From contig JALNXV010000208.1 in assembly GCA_023230175.1 (NCBI GenBank), positions 1 to 6,524 on the forward strand: a DNA stretch of 6,524 bases. Reading direction: 5' to 3'. The DNA comes from Candidatus Cloacimonadota bacterium (GTDB lineage: Bacteria; Cloacimonadota; Cloacimonadia; Cloacimonadales; WRIO01). Made by a program: the position numbers and the translations under genes. The stretch's first letter is position 1; every line of letters starts with the position of its first letter. The notes under the pieces are model-generated. The model had not been told where the DNA came from. It did no database searches and was given only the letters and a program-made list of their open reading frames with translations. This document shows positions 1 to 6,354 of the stretch, one piece after another.

Positions 1-78
1 CCCCTTCATATATTTATAAAAATAGTATTGAAAATCAGATTGCTTAAGGAAATTTAAAGATATGAATAAACAAAAAAA

Positions 79-105
79 CTGTCAACCATATTTAGGACTT
101 GACAG
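79..105. repeat. Perfect 7-bp inverted repeat, possible operator
   Basis: The arms CTGTCAA (79-85) and TTGACAG (99-105) are exact reverse complements separated by 13 nt, so the arm centres lie 20 bp apart, about two helical turns. The right arm contains the TTGACA proposed as the -35 box of the operon promoter. A dimeric regulator bound here would cover the -35 element. In a transcript starting further upstream, the same bases could form a weak stem-loop. A 7-bp match in AT-rich DNA can arise by chance, so this is only a candidate. Confidence 0.35.
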
Positions 106-126
106 AAACAAAGTTTTTAGTATTGT
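99..126 (+). promoter_or_regulatory. Putative sigma-70 type promoter of the three-gene operon
   Basis: A consensus -35 hexamer TTGACA lies at 99-104, followed after 16 nt by TATTGT at 121-126, which matches the TATAAT -10 consensus at four of six positions. Transcription would begin near 133 and leave a leader of about 30 nt before the ATG at 162. This supports reading the TTG at 99 as promoter DNA and not as a start codon. Bacteria of the FCB group may use a different housekeeping promoter consensus, which lowers confidence. Confidence 0.4.
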
Positions 127-149
127 GTCTATTAAATCGTTTTAGTAAC

Positions 150-155
150 AAGGAG
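150..155 (+). promoter_or_regulatory. Shine-Dalgarno AAGGAG deciding the start of the first gene
   Basis: AAGGAG lies 6 nt upstream of the ATG at 162. The frame stays open back to a TTG at 99, but that codon has no ribosome binding site, and starting there would put 21 extra residues ahead of a normal signal peptide. The ATG at 162 is therefore preferred. Confidence 0.85.
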
Positions 156-161
156 TATGAT

Positions 162-875
162 ATGAAGAAATTTATTACACTAATGATCGCTTGTCTTTTC
201 ATTAATACTATCATTTTTGGTGAACTATTAGAAAAGCAAATTGAAGAGAAAAATCAAGAAGAAATGCTGACATTCATGCAATTGACAGCAAAGTATCGAT
301 TCGGGAATGATTTAAAGGTTGGGGATAAAGTAACTTATAAGAAATTGGGAGTGGAAGGACAACATTGTTCTTTAGAGGTTATTGAAAACAATAATCAAAA
401 ATTATTGATCAAAGAATATTTTGACAATATAACATACTATATTCTTTGGGATAGTAAAACAAAAGAAATATGTGATTTTTATGGTTACGATGAAGAAAAA
501 AAACTTCATAAACCTGAATTGTTAAATGAAGAAAAATTAGCTGACAACTTAAATGAATATCGGACTCATGGCTTTTTAGACATGTTACCAAAAATAATAA
601 AATCAGAATCAATAACTACTTTCCAAACAAGAGAAAAATCCATTCCTTGTTCAAAATATGAACTAGAACTTTCAGATGATTTTAAACAAGAAAAATCAAA
701 AGAAAAAATCGATCAATTCCTTGAAAAAAATTCATTCTATTTTTCTTCTGAAATTCCTAAAATGATTCCATTTACATTTGTGACATTAAGTTTTGTGAAC
801 TCATTAGACTTGCTTACAACAGATGAAGGGTTTGTAAAAAATAGGAGTCTTGAACTTGCTGATTATTCGAAATAA
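162..875 (+). CDS. Exported protein of unknown function (237 aa)
   Basis: I do not recognise this family. The start at 162 follows AAGGAG and gives a clear export signal: two lysines at residues 2-3, a hydrophobic stretch to about residue 19, and a likely signal peptidase I site after I-F-G at 18-20. A Cys at residue 11 follows M-I-A, but the hydrophobic run before it is too short for a convincing lipobox. The mature part is charged and rich in Lys and Glu, opening with an acidic/lysine-rich helix-like segment. A motif reading LKVGDKVTYK follows at about residues 49-58; VGDxVxY openings occur in beta-rich periplasmic proteins, including LolA-like folds, but that link is only inference. No enzyme motif or transmembrane segment is visible after the signal peptide. 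It is the first gene of a probable operon: its stop is 9 nt before the lipoprotein gene, so it probably acts in the envelope with the two proteins downstream. Confidence 0.88.
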   Translation: MKKFITLMIACLFINTIIFGELLEKQIEEKNQEEMLTFMQLTAKYRFGNDLKVGDKVTYKKLGVEGQHCSLEVIENNNQKLLIKEYFDNITYYILWDSKTKEICDFYGYDEEKKLHKPELLNEEKLADNLNEYRTHGFLDMLPKIIKSESITTFQTREKSIPCSKYELELSDDFKQEKSKEKIDQFLEKNSFYFSSEIPKMIPFTFVTLSFVNSLDLLTTDEGFVKNRSLELADYSK

Positions 876-884
876 GGAAGAATT

Positions 885-1868
885 ATGAAGTTTTTATTAT
901 ATTTAATTTTAACAATACTTCTAATGATCTTGGTTTCCTGCAATAATCCATATGAAAATGAAAATTCAACTTGGACAGAAGATTGGATTGCTATTATTGA
1001 TATTGATGGGAACAATATTGAATACTTATATAAAGATGGCTCAAGTTGTTATTGGGTAGAAAGCAATGATGACTCTTTAAATTCTAAAATTTTAATAAGC
1101 AAATCGGATCATGTAGAAATTATGAATCAAGATGGTTCAGACAAAAAAGTTCTTTTCGAAAGTTCAGGGAATGTAGTTTGTACTAATAATTCTCAAACTT
1201 CTTTTCTTATGGTATATAATGACGACATCCTATCATCCAATATTTCCGGATCTAAATTACTCAATTTAACTAATACAAGTGACGAAGTCGAGTTTGATCC
1301 TTCTTATTCTACTTCAGATAGCCTCATTGTGTTTTCGTCATATTTTGATAATCAGGAAAAGAGAATCAATTATTTGAAATTAATGAATCTTAACAAAAAG
1401 ACTGAAACGATTGTACTTGTTGATAGTACTGCAAATCTTATTAGTAAGCCTATCCTGATAAACAATGACGTGATATTTTTTTTTAAATATTATGGTAACC
1501 AAGATGATAGAAACGGACTGTATAGGTTACATATTGAGCTTAATGAGGTTGACTTCTTATTTGAGGGATATGTCTTTGATATTAAATTTAATAGATATTC
1601 AAATGAAATTTTATTAAATATTGATGAATACTTTTGTACCTTTTCTTCTGATTTAAACAAGTATGGAGATATTGACAATAGTTCCATTGTTACAAGCCCT
1701 AATGGAGAATATGTCTCTTTCAGCAGAACAAATAGTTATGCATCATTAATAAATTGGATAGATAACAAAATTATTCATATAGATCATAAATTCTACTCAC
1801 CAAGTTTTAATTTATCTTCAACACAATTTGTTTGTACAGTTAAAAGAAGATATCCTGATGATTTTTAG
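885..1868 (+). CDS. Lipoprotein with TolB/PD40-like beta-propeller repeats (327 aa)
   Basis: The ATG at 885 follows AAGGA (874-878), which overlaps the previous stop codon. The N-terminus is a lipoprotein signal: Lys2, a hydrophobic run, then lipobox L-V-S-C with the acylated Cys at residue 19. Asn at +2 and +3 gives no inner-membrane retention signal by the E. coli rule, so outer-membrane placement is likely. The rest shows propeller features: DIDG near residue 40, NQDGSD near 80, a PD40-like segment (VEFDPSYS then LIVFSS) at about 130-150, SPNGEYVSFSR near 270-281, and YSPSFNLSSTQFV from 304. TolB-type propellers usually bind proteins or glycans and need no catalytic residues; none is visible. 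The chain stops after the first strand of the last repeat while the N-terminus begins with outer-strand sequence, as expected if the ring closes by joining both ends. It lies 9 nt after the first gene and 14 nt before the large secreted protein, which suggests a shared surface role. The partner or ligand is unknown. Confidence 0.88.
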   Translation: MKFLLYLILTILLMILVSCNNPYENENSTWTEDWIAIIDIDGNNIEYLYKDGSSCYWVESNDDSLNSKILISKSDHVEIMNQDGSDKKVLFESSGNVVCTNNSQTSFLMVYNDDILSSNISGSKLLNLTNTSDEVEFDPSYSTSDSLIVFSSYFDNQEKRINYLKLMNLNKKTETIVLVDSTANLISKPILINNDVIFFFKYYGNQDDRNGLYRLHIELNEVDFLFEGYVFDIKFNRYSNEILLNIDEYFCTFSSDLNKYGDIDNSSIVTSPNGEYVSFSRTNSYASLINWIDNKIIHIDHKFYSPSFNLSSTQFVCTVKRRYPDDF

Positions 1869-1870
1869 TG

Positions 1871-1877
1871 AAAGGAG
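1871..1877 (+). promoter_or_regulatory. Shine-Dalgarno AAAGGAG deciding the start of the large gene
   Basis: AAAGGAG lies 5 nt before the ATG at 1883. The frame is also open from a GTG at 1868 that overlaps the preceding stop codon by one base, but that GTG lies upstream of this site and the ATG gives a cleaner signal peptide, so 1883 is the preferred start. Confidence 0.85.
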
Positions 1878-1882
1878 TGATT

Positions 1883-4800
1883 ATGAAAAATATTATCTTT
1901 GTGTATTTTTTACTAACATGCTTTTACTTACATGCATTTAATACACAGTACACGGAAATGGATAAATTTAGCATTGAGTGGCAGCAAGCAGGTTATGATA
2001 ATGGAAATAGCCAAATTCCATTGCCTAATGATATCGTTGTAATTGAGGGAACTTTGACTGCTTCCCAATTAAATGAAATAATTGCAAACCCAAGCTTAGA
2101 AGGAGGAAGTACTCCAAGTGAGAATAATATTGTACAAATTCAATTAGAACCCGGGGAGTATTTGTTCGATTCTCCTATTGAGATGCAAGATTTCGTGATT
2201 TTGAAAGGAAATCATATGTTTCGAAGAGACAGTGATGAGGATGATAGAACAATAATAAGATTTGATTTATCTGATTCAAATGACAATTGTATTGAAGTTA
2301 ACAATAAAGTAAAGACTGGAATAGAAGATATCAAAATTATCCGTGAAGGTGCAGGACCGACTAATAATGAAGATTCTCAAGGTGGGCACAATATTTGTAT
2401 AATGAATAATTCGACAAACTGTTGGGTTATAGGTGTTGAAAGTATTAACCCAGTAAAGCATCATTTTGACATAACAGAAAGCAATAAAATACAAGTGCAA
2501 GGGTGTTATTTCTATGGAGCTCAATCATTTGGTGAAGGTGGGTATGGGTATGGTGTGATTTGTGAAAATGGGTCATATCATTGTTTAATAGTAAATAATG
2601 TATTCAGGGAAAATCGACATGCTATGTTAGTTCAAAATTCTGCTCATCACAATGTGTTTGCTTATAATTTTGCTTCAGGTGGAAAGCAGAATAATAGTTC
2701 ACTTGCTCCTGATGATTTTACTGGTGATATTGTTTGTCATGGAGAAACATCTTATGAAAATGGAGGACCATATAGGGGACCATATGAGAACTTATTTGAA
2801 GGAAATATAGTCGATTGGATGTGGGTTGACTGGTTTCATCAAAGCAATAAAAAATATAATACTTTTTTTCGTAATAAATCAAAAGATTATGGGATGATGA
2901 TTTTTGGTTGGGGGGCAATTGGAACACTGATTGAAACTTTGTTTTTCATTGATATAGATAGTCATCAACCTAAGCAAAATGTAGTTAATAATTATTTGAG
3001 ATGTACAAATTGGTTTTGGAGTCAAGTAGGTTTAGGTCGAACTTTTTGGGGTATTACTCCATTTGAGAAAAATACAATTGAAAAAAAATCTAATTTTTGG
3101 GGGCAACTTTACACAAGAACTTGGACTGATAATAAATACAAAAAAACAAGTTCAATTGCTTGGCTTGATGATTCATATTATTCGGAAAATAGACCTGAAT
3201 TCTTTTTAAATGAAGAATTATTCTCTTTCCCGTTTCATCCTGAAAACGACAAAACTATTCCAGCTAAACAGAGATATGATGTTGGCACTAAGAAAACCTT
3301 CTCAAGATATTACGATAATAACTATTATTCTGTAAGTTATTTTTTAACAAATAAAATTGTTCCAGATGACATTCCCTCTGAGTTATTAGATAACAATAAC
3401 TTGATTGTTCCCAAGGGTATTGCACTTTACATTGGGGCAGGAGTTACTTTAGAGTTTAGAGAGGGAAGAGGCATGAAGGTTTATGGTCATCTCGAAGCAA
3501 TTGGAGATGTTGATGATAAAATAATATTTACAAATTTTGAGAATGATGAATGGAAAAGTATAAGTTTTTATGGATCGGGTAATTCTGTGTTGAGAAACTG
3601 TATTTTAGAAAATAGTGAAGGCTCTCTTCAAGAGTCTATGGGGGGTGCAATATACATCGAAAACAATGATGAGATTATAATTGAAGATTGTATATTAAGA
3701 AATAATTGGGCATATTTTGGAGGGGCAATAACACTTAATAACTCTGATGTTACAATAAGGAATACGATTTTTGAGGATAACGCTTCTAATTTTAGTGGTG
3801 GAGCAATTTGGAGTTTAAATTCAAGTCCTACAATAGTTAATAATTACTTTTATTACAACTATGGTCAATGGGGTGGAGCAATACGATTTCAACAACAACC
3901 TAGTAACAGCCATGCTATTGTATCAGGGAATATATTTTATATGAATGAAGCTTCAAGAGCCGGTGCAATTGGTTTATATAATGTTAATAGTGTTATTTTA
4001 ATAAATAATACATTTGCCTATAACTCAGCATCAAACTGTGGAGCAGTTTATTGTGATGATTCACATATTAGTTCTTTTAATAACATTTTTTGGAATAATT
4101 ATGGGAATAATGACAATCTTCAGATTAAAGGAATAGGATCAAGTAGTGCAAAACTTTATAACAATGTGATATCTAATGCTAGTAATTCTATTGATATCTC
4201 AGTAACTCATCAAACGGCTACATATTCTCAAGATCCTAGTTTCTATAGTGATGGGGGAGATGTGTTACTCATACCATCAACTTCGATAGCATTTGATAAT
4301 GGCCTCAATGTTGATGGTATAAATGATATTGTGGATTTATTTATTGAATTTCCTAGTACAGATATTAATGGTAACCCTCGAATTACTGCCTCTAATGTTG
4401 ATATAGGAGCATGTGAATCATATGATAGAGGTATTTTCTTAGATGATCCTGAATTAGCATTGGGAAATGTTAATCCTGATAATCCTTTAAAAGGTACTTT
4501 AAAAATCAAGAATATTCACCCTGTTAATTCATTAAATAATATTTCTTACTCACTTGAGGGAGATGTAGCAAACTATATGGAAATATCATATTGTCCAACT
4601 CAGATTCCTGCTAGCTCATATGACTATTTAAGATTTAATTTTTTCCCAACAAAAATGTATCAAAAGATTGATGGAGAAATAAAAATCAATAGCGATGATG
4701 CTTTTTTCCCTGAGATATCTATTCCAGTTGAAGCAACTTCCGGATTACATCATGGGTGGAACTGGGTTTCATTTCCTTCCGATTCTTTTCAGAATGCTGA

Positions 4801-5917
4801 TGTTTATGATAAAATTGATCCATTTGGAATCTGTTTTGCCTCAGATGAAGGATACTTAAGATACAATACTTCAAGCGATACTTGGGAAAATGATGGATTA
4901 GATATTTTAACTAATAATAATTGTTATAAAATTCAAATGTCGAATTCTTCAACAGCATATGATTTCAGTAATTTAGGGGCTCATCCATATACTTCAAAAA
5001 CACTTTATCCTAATCAACCCAATTGGATAGGATATTGGAGAACTAATAGCCAGGATTTAGATGAAGCTTTTGGAGATGATTTCGACAAAGTCATTTCAAT
5101 TAAATCAGAGAATTGGTATTATGGTCCACTAGTTAATGCTAGAGATACATCATATCCAGTTACCCCAAGTAATCAAATACATCCTTTGCATTTTGGTAGA
5201 GGGTATATAGTTCAGGTTAGTGAAACAATTGAAAATTTTAATTGGAATTATTCAGGAAGTGTATTCTCAAAGAATGCAAAAGATCAAGTTAGTAACTTTA
5301 GTTTTACTACCCAAGAAGACTATAAAGTGATTGATGTAATAGGATTGGAAGAAAATGATTATGAGATAGGTGCATTTATTGACTCTACTTGTGTTGGTGC
5401 TGCTGTAGTAGAAGATAACCAAGCTCAAATTCTAGCTTATACTGATGGAGTGAATCGAGGCAAGCAAGTTATATCATTTAAAGTTTTCTCTAATAATCGA
5501 AGTAAATCTGTTGAAGAGTATTTGATTTACAACGAAAAAAATAACACATTTGAAAGGAGTAATCTGAACTCGCTAAATTTAGATTATAATTTGATTTCAC
5601 TATCACACGATTTTTCGAATAATGAACAAATTCCTAATGTTTCCTTCTTGAGAGGGAACTACCCAAATCCCTTTAATCCAACGACATCAATTTCTTTCTT
5701 TGTTCCTGAGAAAAGTTATGTTAAGATTTCTATCTACAATATAAAAGGACAGATAGTAAAAAAGCTTACCTCCCAAGAATATGACAGCGGAAATCATACA
5801 TTACTTTGGAATGGAAATAATAATGAAAATCAACCTGTTTCTTCAGGTGTATATTTCTATAATCTTTCAATAGATGGTAAAATAGAGGATGTGAAAAAAT
5901 GTCTTTTGTTGAAATAA
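1883..5917 (+). CDS. Secreted double beta-helix protein with type IX-style C-terminal sorting domain (1344 aa)
   Basis: The signal peptide ends near L-H-A at residues 16-18. Residues about 40-450 look like a pectate-lyase-superfamily right-handed beta-helix: PGEYLFDSPI near 90, VILKG, RHAMLVQNSAHHNVFAYNF at 245-263 and NLFEGN at 303-308. A second helix begins near 507 and carries six FxxN/GGAI repeats (587-722) like those of chlamydial Pmp proteins. A choice-of-anchor Q-like motif (DINGNPR, then VDIGACE) ends near 845. An Ig/ASH-like segment covers about 853-952, and a duplicated module with GWNWVSFP at 958 runs to about 1112. Another beta-rich domain spans about 1139-1230. The last 89 residues open with YPNPFNP (1260-1266) and contain IYNIKGQIVKKL and SSGVYFYNL, the hallmark of Por/type IX sorting domains, which are cleaved as the protein reaches the surface. 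Polysaccharide binding, lyase activity or adhesion are all possible; I could not assign catalytic residues. It is probably the last gene of the operon. Confidence 0.92.
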   Translation: MKNIIFVYFLLTCFYLHAFNTQYTEMDKFSIEWQQAGYDNGNSQIPLPNDIVVIEGTLTASQLNEIIANPSLEGGSTPSENNIVQIQLEPGEYLFDSPIEMQDFVILKGNHMFRRDSDEDDRTIIRFDLSDSNDNCIEVNNKVKTGIEDIKIIREGAGPTNNEDSQGGHNICIMNNSTNCWVIGVESINPVKHHFDITESNKIQVQGCYFYGAQSFGEGGYGYGVICENGSYHCLIVNNVFRENRHAMLVQNSAHHNVFAYNFASGGKQNNSSLAPDDFTGDIVCHGETSYENGGPYRGPYENLFEGNIVDWMWVDWFHQSNKKYNTFFRNKSKDYGMMIFGWGAIGTLIETLFFIDIDSHQPKQNVVNNYLRCTNWFWSQVGLGRTFWGITPFEKNTIEKKSNFWGQLYTRTWTDNKYKKTSSIAWLDDSYYSENRPEFFLNEELFSFPFHPENDKTIPAKQRYDVGTKKTFSRYYDNNYYSVSYFLTNKIVPDDIPSELLDNNNLIVPKGIALYIGAGVTLEFREGRGMKVYGHLEAIGDVDDKIIFTNFENDEWKSISFYGSGNSVLRNCILENSEGSLQESMGGAIYIENNDEIIIEDCILRNNWAYFGGAITLNNSDVTIRNTIFEDNASNFSGGAIWSLNSSPTIVNNYFYYNYGQWGGAIRFQQQPSNSHAIVSGNIFYMNEASRAGAIGLYNVNSVILINNTFAYNSASNCGAVYCDDSHISSFNNIFWNNYGNNDNLQIKGIGSSSAKLYNNVISNASNSIDISVTHQTATYSQDPSFYSDGGDVLLIPSTSIAFDNGLNVDGINDIVDLFIEFPSTDINGNPRITASNVDIGACESYDRGIFLDDPELALGNVNPDNPLKGTLKIKNIHPVNSLNNISYSLEGDVANYMEISYCPTQIPASSYDYLRFNFFPTKMYQKIDGEIKINSDDAFFPEISIPVEATSGLHHGWNWVSFPSDSFQNADVYDKIDPFGICFASDEGYLRYNTSSDTWENDGLDILTNNNCYKIQMSNSSTAYDFSNLGAHPYTSKTLYPNQPNWIGYWRTNSQDLDEAFGDDFDKVISIKSENWYYGPLVNARDTSYPVTPSNQIHPLHFGRGYIVQVSETIENFNWNYSGSVFSKNAKDQVSNFSFTTQEDYKVIDVIGLEENDYEIGAFIDSTCVGAAVVEDNQAQILAYTDGVNRGKQVISFKVFSNNRSKSVEEYLIYNEKNNTFERSNLNSLNLDYNLISLSHDFSNNEQIPNVSFLRGNYPNPFNPTTSISFFVPEKSYVKISIYNIKGQIVKKLTSQEYDSGNHTLLWNGNNNENQPVSSGVYFYNLSIDGKIEDVKKCLLLK
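3641..4051 (+). repeat. Six FxxN/GGAI repeats (Pmp-type) inside the large gene
   Basis: The protein repeats GGAI, GGAI, GGAI, GGAI, AGAI and CGAV at residues 587, 613, 639, 664, 693 and 719, a period of 25-29 residues. Most are preceded by an FxxN-type motif such as FEDN, FYYN, FYMN or FAYN, and an FWNN follows the last. This is the tetrapeptide pair that defines chlamydial polymorphic membrane protein repeats, which fold as beta-helix coils. The last two copies have lost the first glycine. At the DNA level the copies are diverged, so this is an old protein repeat and not a recent tandem duplication. Confidence 0.8.
4754..5218 (+). repeat. Two diverged copies of a GWNWVSFP-type module in the large gene
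   Basis: Copy 1 starts with GWNWVSFP at residue 958 and ends with NNNCYKIQMS near 1018. Copy 2 starts with NWIGYW at 1047 and ends with FGRGYIVQVS near 1112. Each has an opening aromatic/Trp strand, a D-rich helix-like middle, a strand (CFASDEGYLRY versus VISIKSENWYY) and a closing Gly/aromatic strand. Similarity is seen by eye and is weak, so the duplication is inferred from the order of elements. Confidence 0.45.
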
Positions 5918-6290
5918 AAACGGTCTTGTCTTATTCTCTTACATTGCTTAGAATATTTTTGTTTAAATCTTTAGTTCTGAAATTGTTTATATCTCTTGAA
6001 CTCATTTTAGGATCGATAATAACAAAAAAATCAGTTTTATGTTGAAAATATTATTTAAACTTAATCAATCTTCACTTTCTAAAACCTTTCAATAAGGAGT
6101 TTATCAAGCAGGTTAGCTATTGTGTATGTTTCTAAAATTAAAAACTTGTGTAATAAAAACTGCAAATAAAAATGTCAATATTTAAATATTATTAAATAAA
6201 AATAATTAATAGAGAAAATGAAGGTTAGATGATTACAAAAAAAAGAATAACTTAGAATGGGAATCATTTGATTGGAATACAGAATTAACG
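5918..6290. other. AT-rich intergenic stretch with no gene recognised
   Basis: I see no convincing coding region on either strand; the few ATG frames are 20 codons or shorter. There is no GC-rich hairpin followed by a T run after the stop at 5917, so an intrinsic terminator is not evident and the operon may end by other means. An isolated AAGGAG near 6094 has no start codon at suitable spacing. A fully AT 14-bp palindrome, AATATTTAAATATT, lies at 6177-6190. The stretch may be decayed DNA next to the insertion sequence remnant. Confidence 0.6.
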
Positions 6291-6292
6291 AA

Positions 6293-6323
6293 TGTATATA
6301 GTCCTGAATAAGTTGACACTATT
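6293..6323 (+). mobile_element. Possible left end of an IS3-family insertion sequence
   Basis: The sequence starts with TG and continues into GTCCTGAATAAGTTGACAC, which resembles the left terminal inverted repeats of many IS3-family elements: TG at the tip and a (G)TTGACAC-like inner end shortly before the first transposase frame. The exact boundary is uncertain because the right end and any target-site duplication lie outside the window. A chance match is possible, but IS3 transposase sequence begins within about 50-100 nt, which supports the reading. Confidence 0.35.
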
Positions 6324-6354
6324 ATGAAGGATAAATCCAATAAATCCTTTATGA

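Noticed and set aside
62..145. A 27-codon open frame (ATG 62 to TAG 143-145) that could be a leader peptide
   Set aside because: The AAGGA at 46-50 is 11 nt from the ATG, the peptide has no recognisable attenuation pattern, and the proposed promoter lies inside the frame.
99..161. N-terminal extension of the first gene from a TTG at 99
   Set aside because: It has no ribosome binding site, overlaps the proposed -35 box and would bury the signal peptide; the ATG at 162 has AAGGAG at ideal spacing.
1868..1882. Start of the large gene at the GTG overlapping the previous stop
   Set aside because: That GTG precedes the AAAGGAG site; the ATG at 1883 is 5 nt after the site and gives a standard signal peptide.
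2276..2927. Minus-strand open frames of 69-82 codons opposite the large gene
   Set aside because: They lie wholly within a well-supported coding region with clear protein domains and show no family motifs or binding sites; they are antisense shadows.
4243..4509. Minus-strand 88-codon frame opposite the anchor-Q/Ig-like segment
   Set aside because: The + strand here encodes recognisable motifs (DINGNPR, VDIGACE); the antisense frame resembles nothing known to me.
6126..6185. Short ATG frame of 19 codons in the intergenic stretch
   Set aside because: No ribosome binding site at suitable spacing, low-complexity AAA-rich coding and no recognisable peptide features.
6177..6190. AT-only palindrome AATATTTAAATATT as a regulator site or IS target
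   Set aside because: Palindromes of this kind are expected by chance in such AT-rich DNA, and no gene or duplication beside it supports a role.
6222..6311. Open frame of about 29 codons (reading EWESFDWNTELTNVY) ahead of the IS remnant as a gene fragment
   Set aside because: I could not match it to a transposase or other family; it has no start signal and overlaps the proposed IS end, so it is not reported as a feature.
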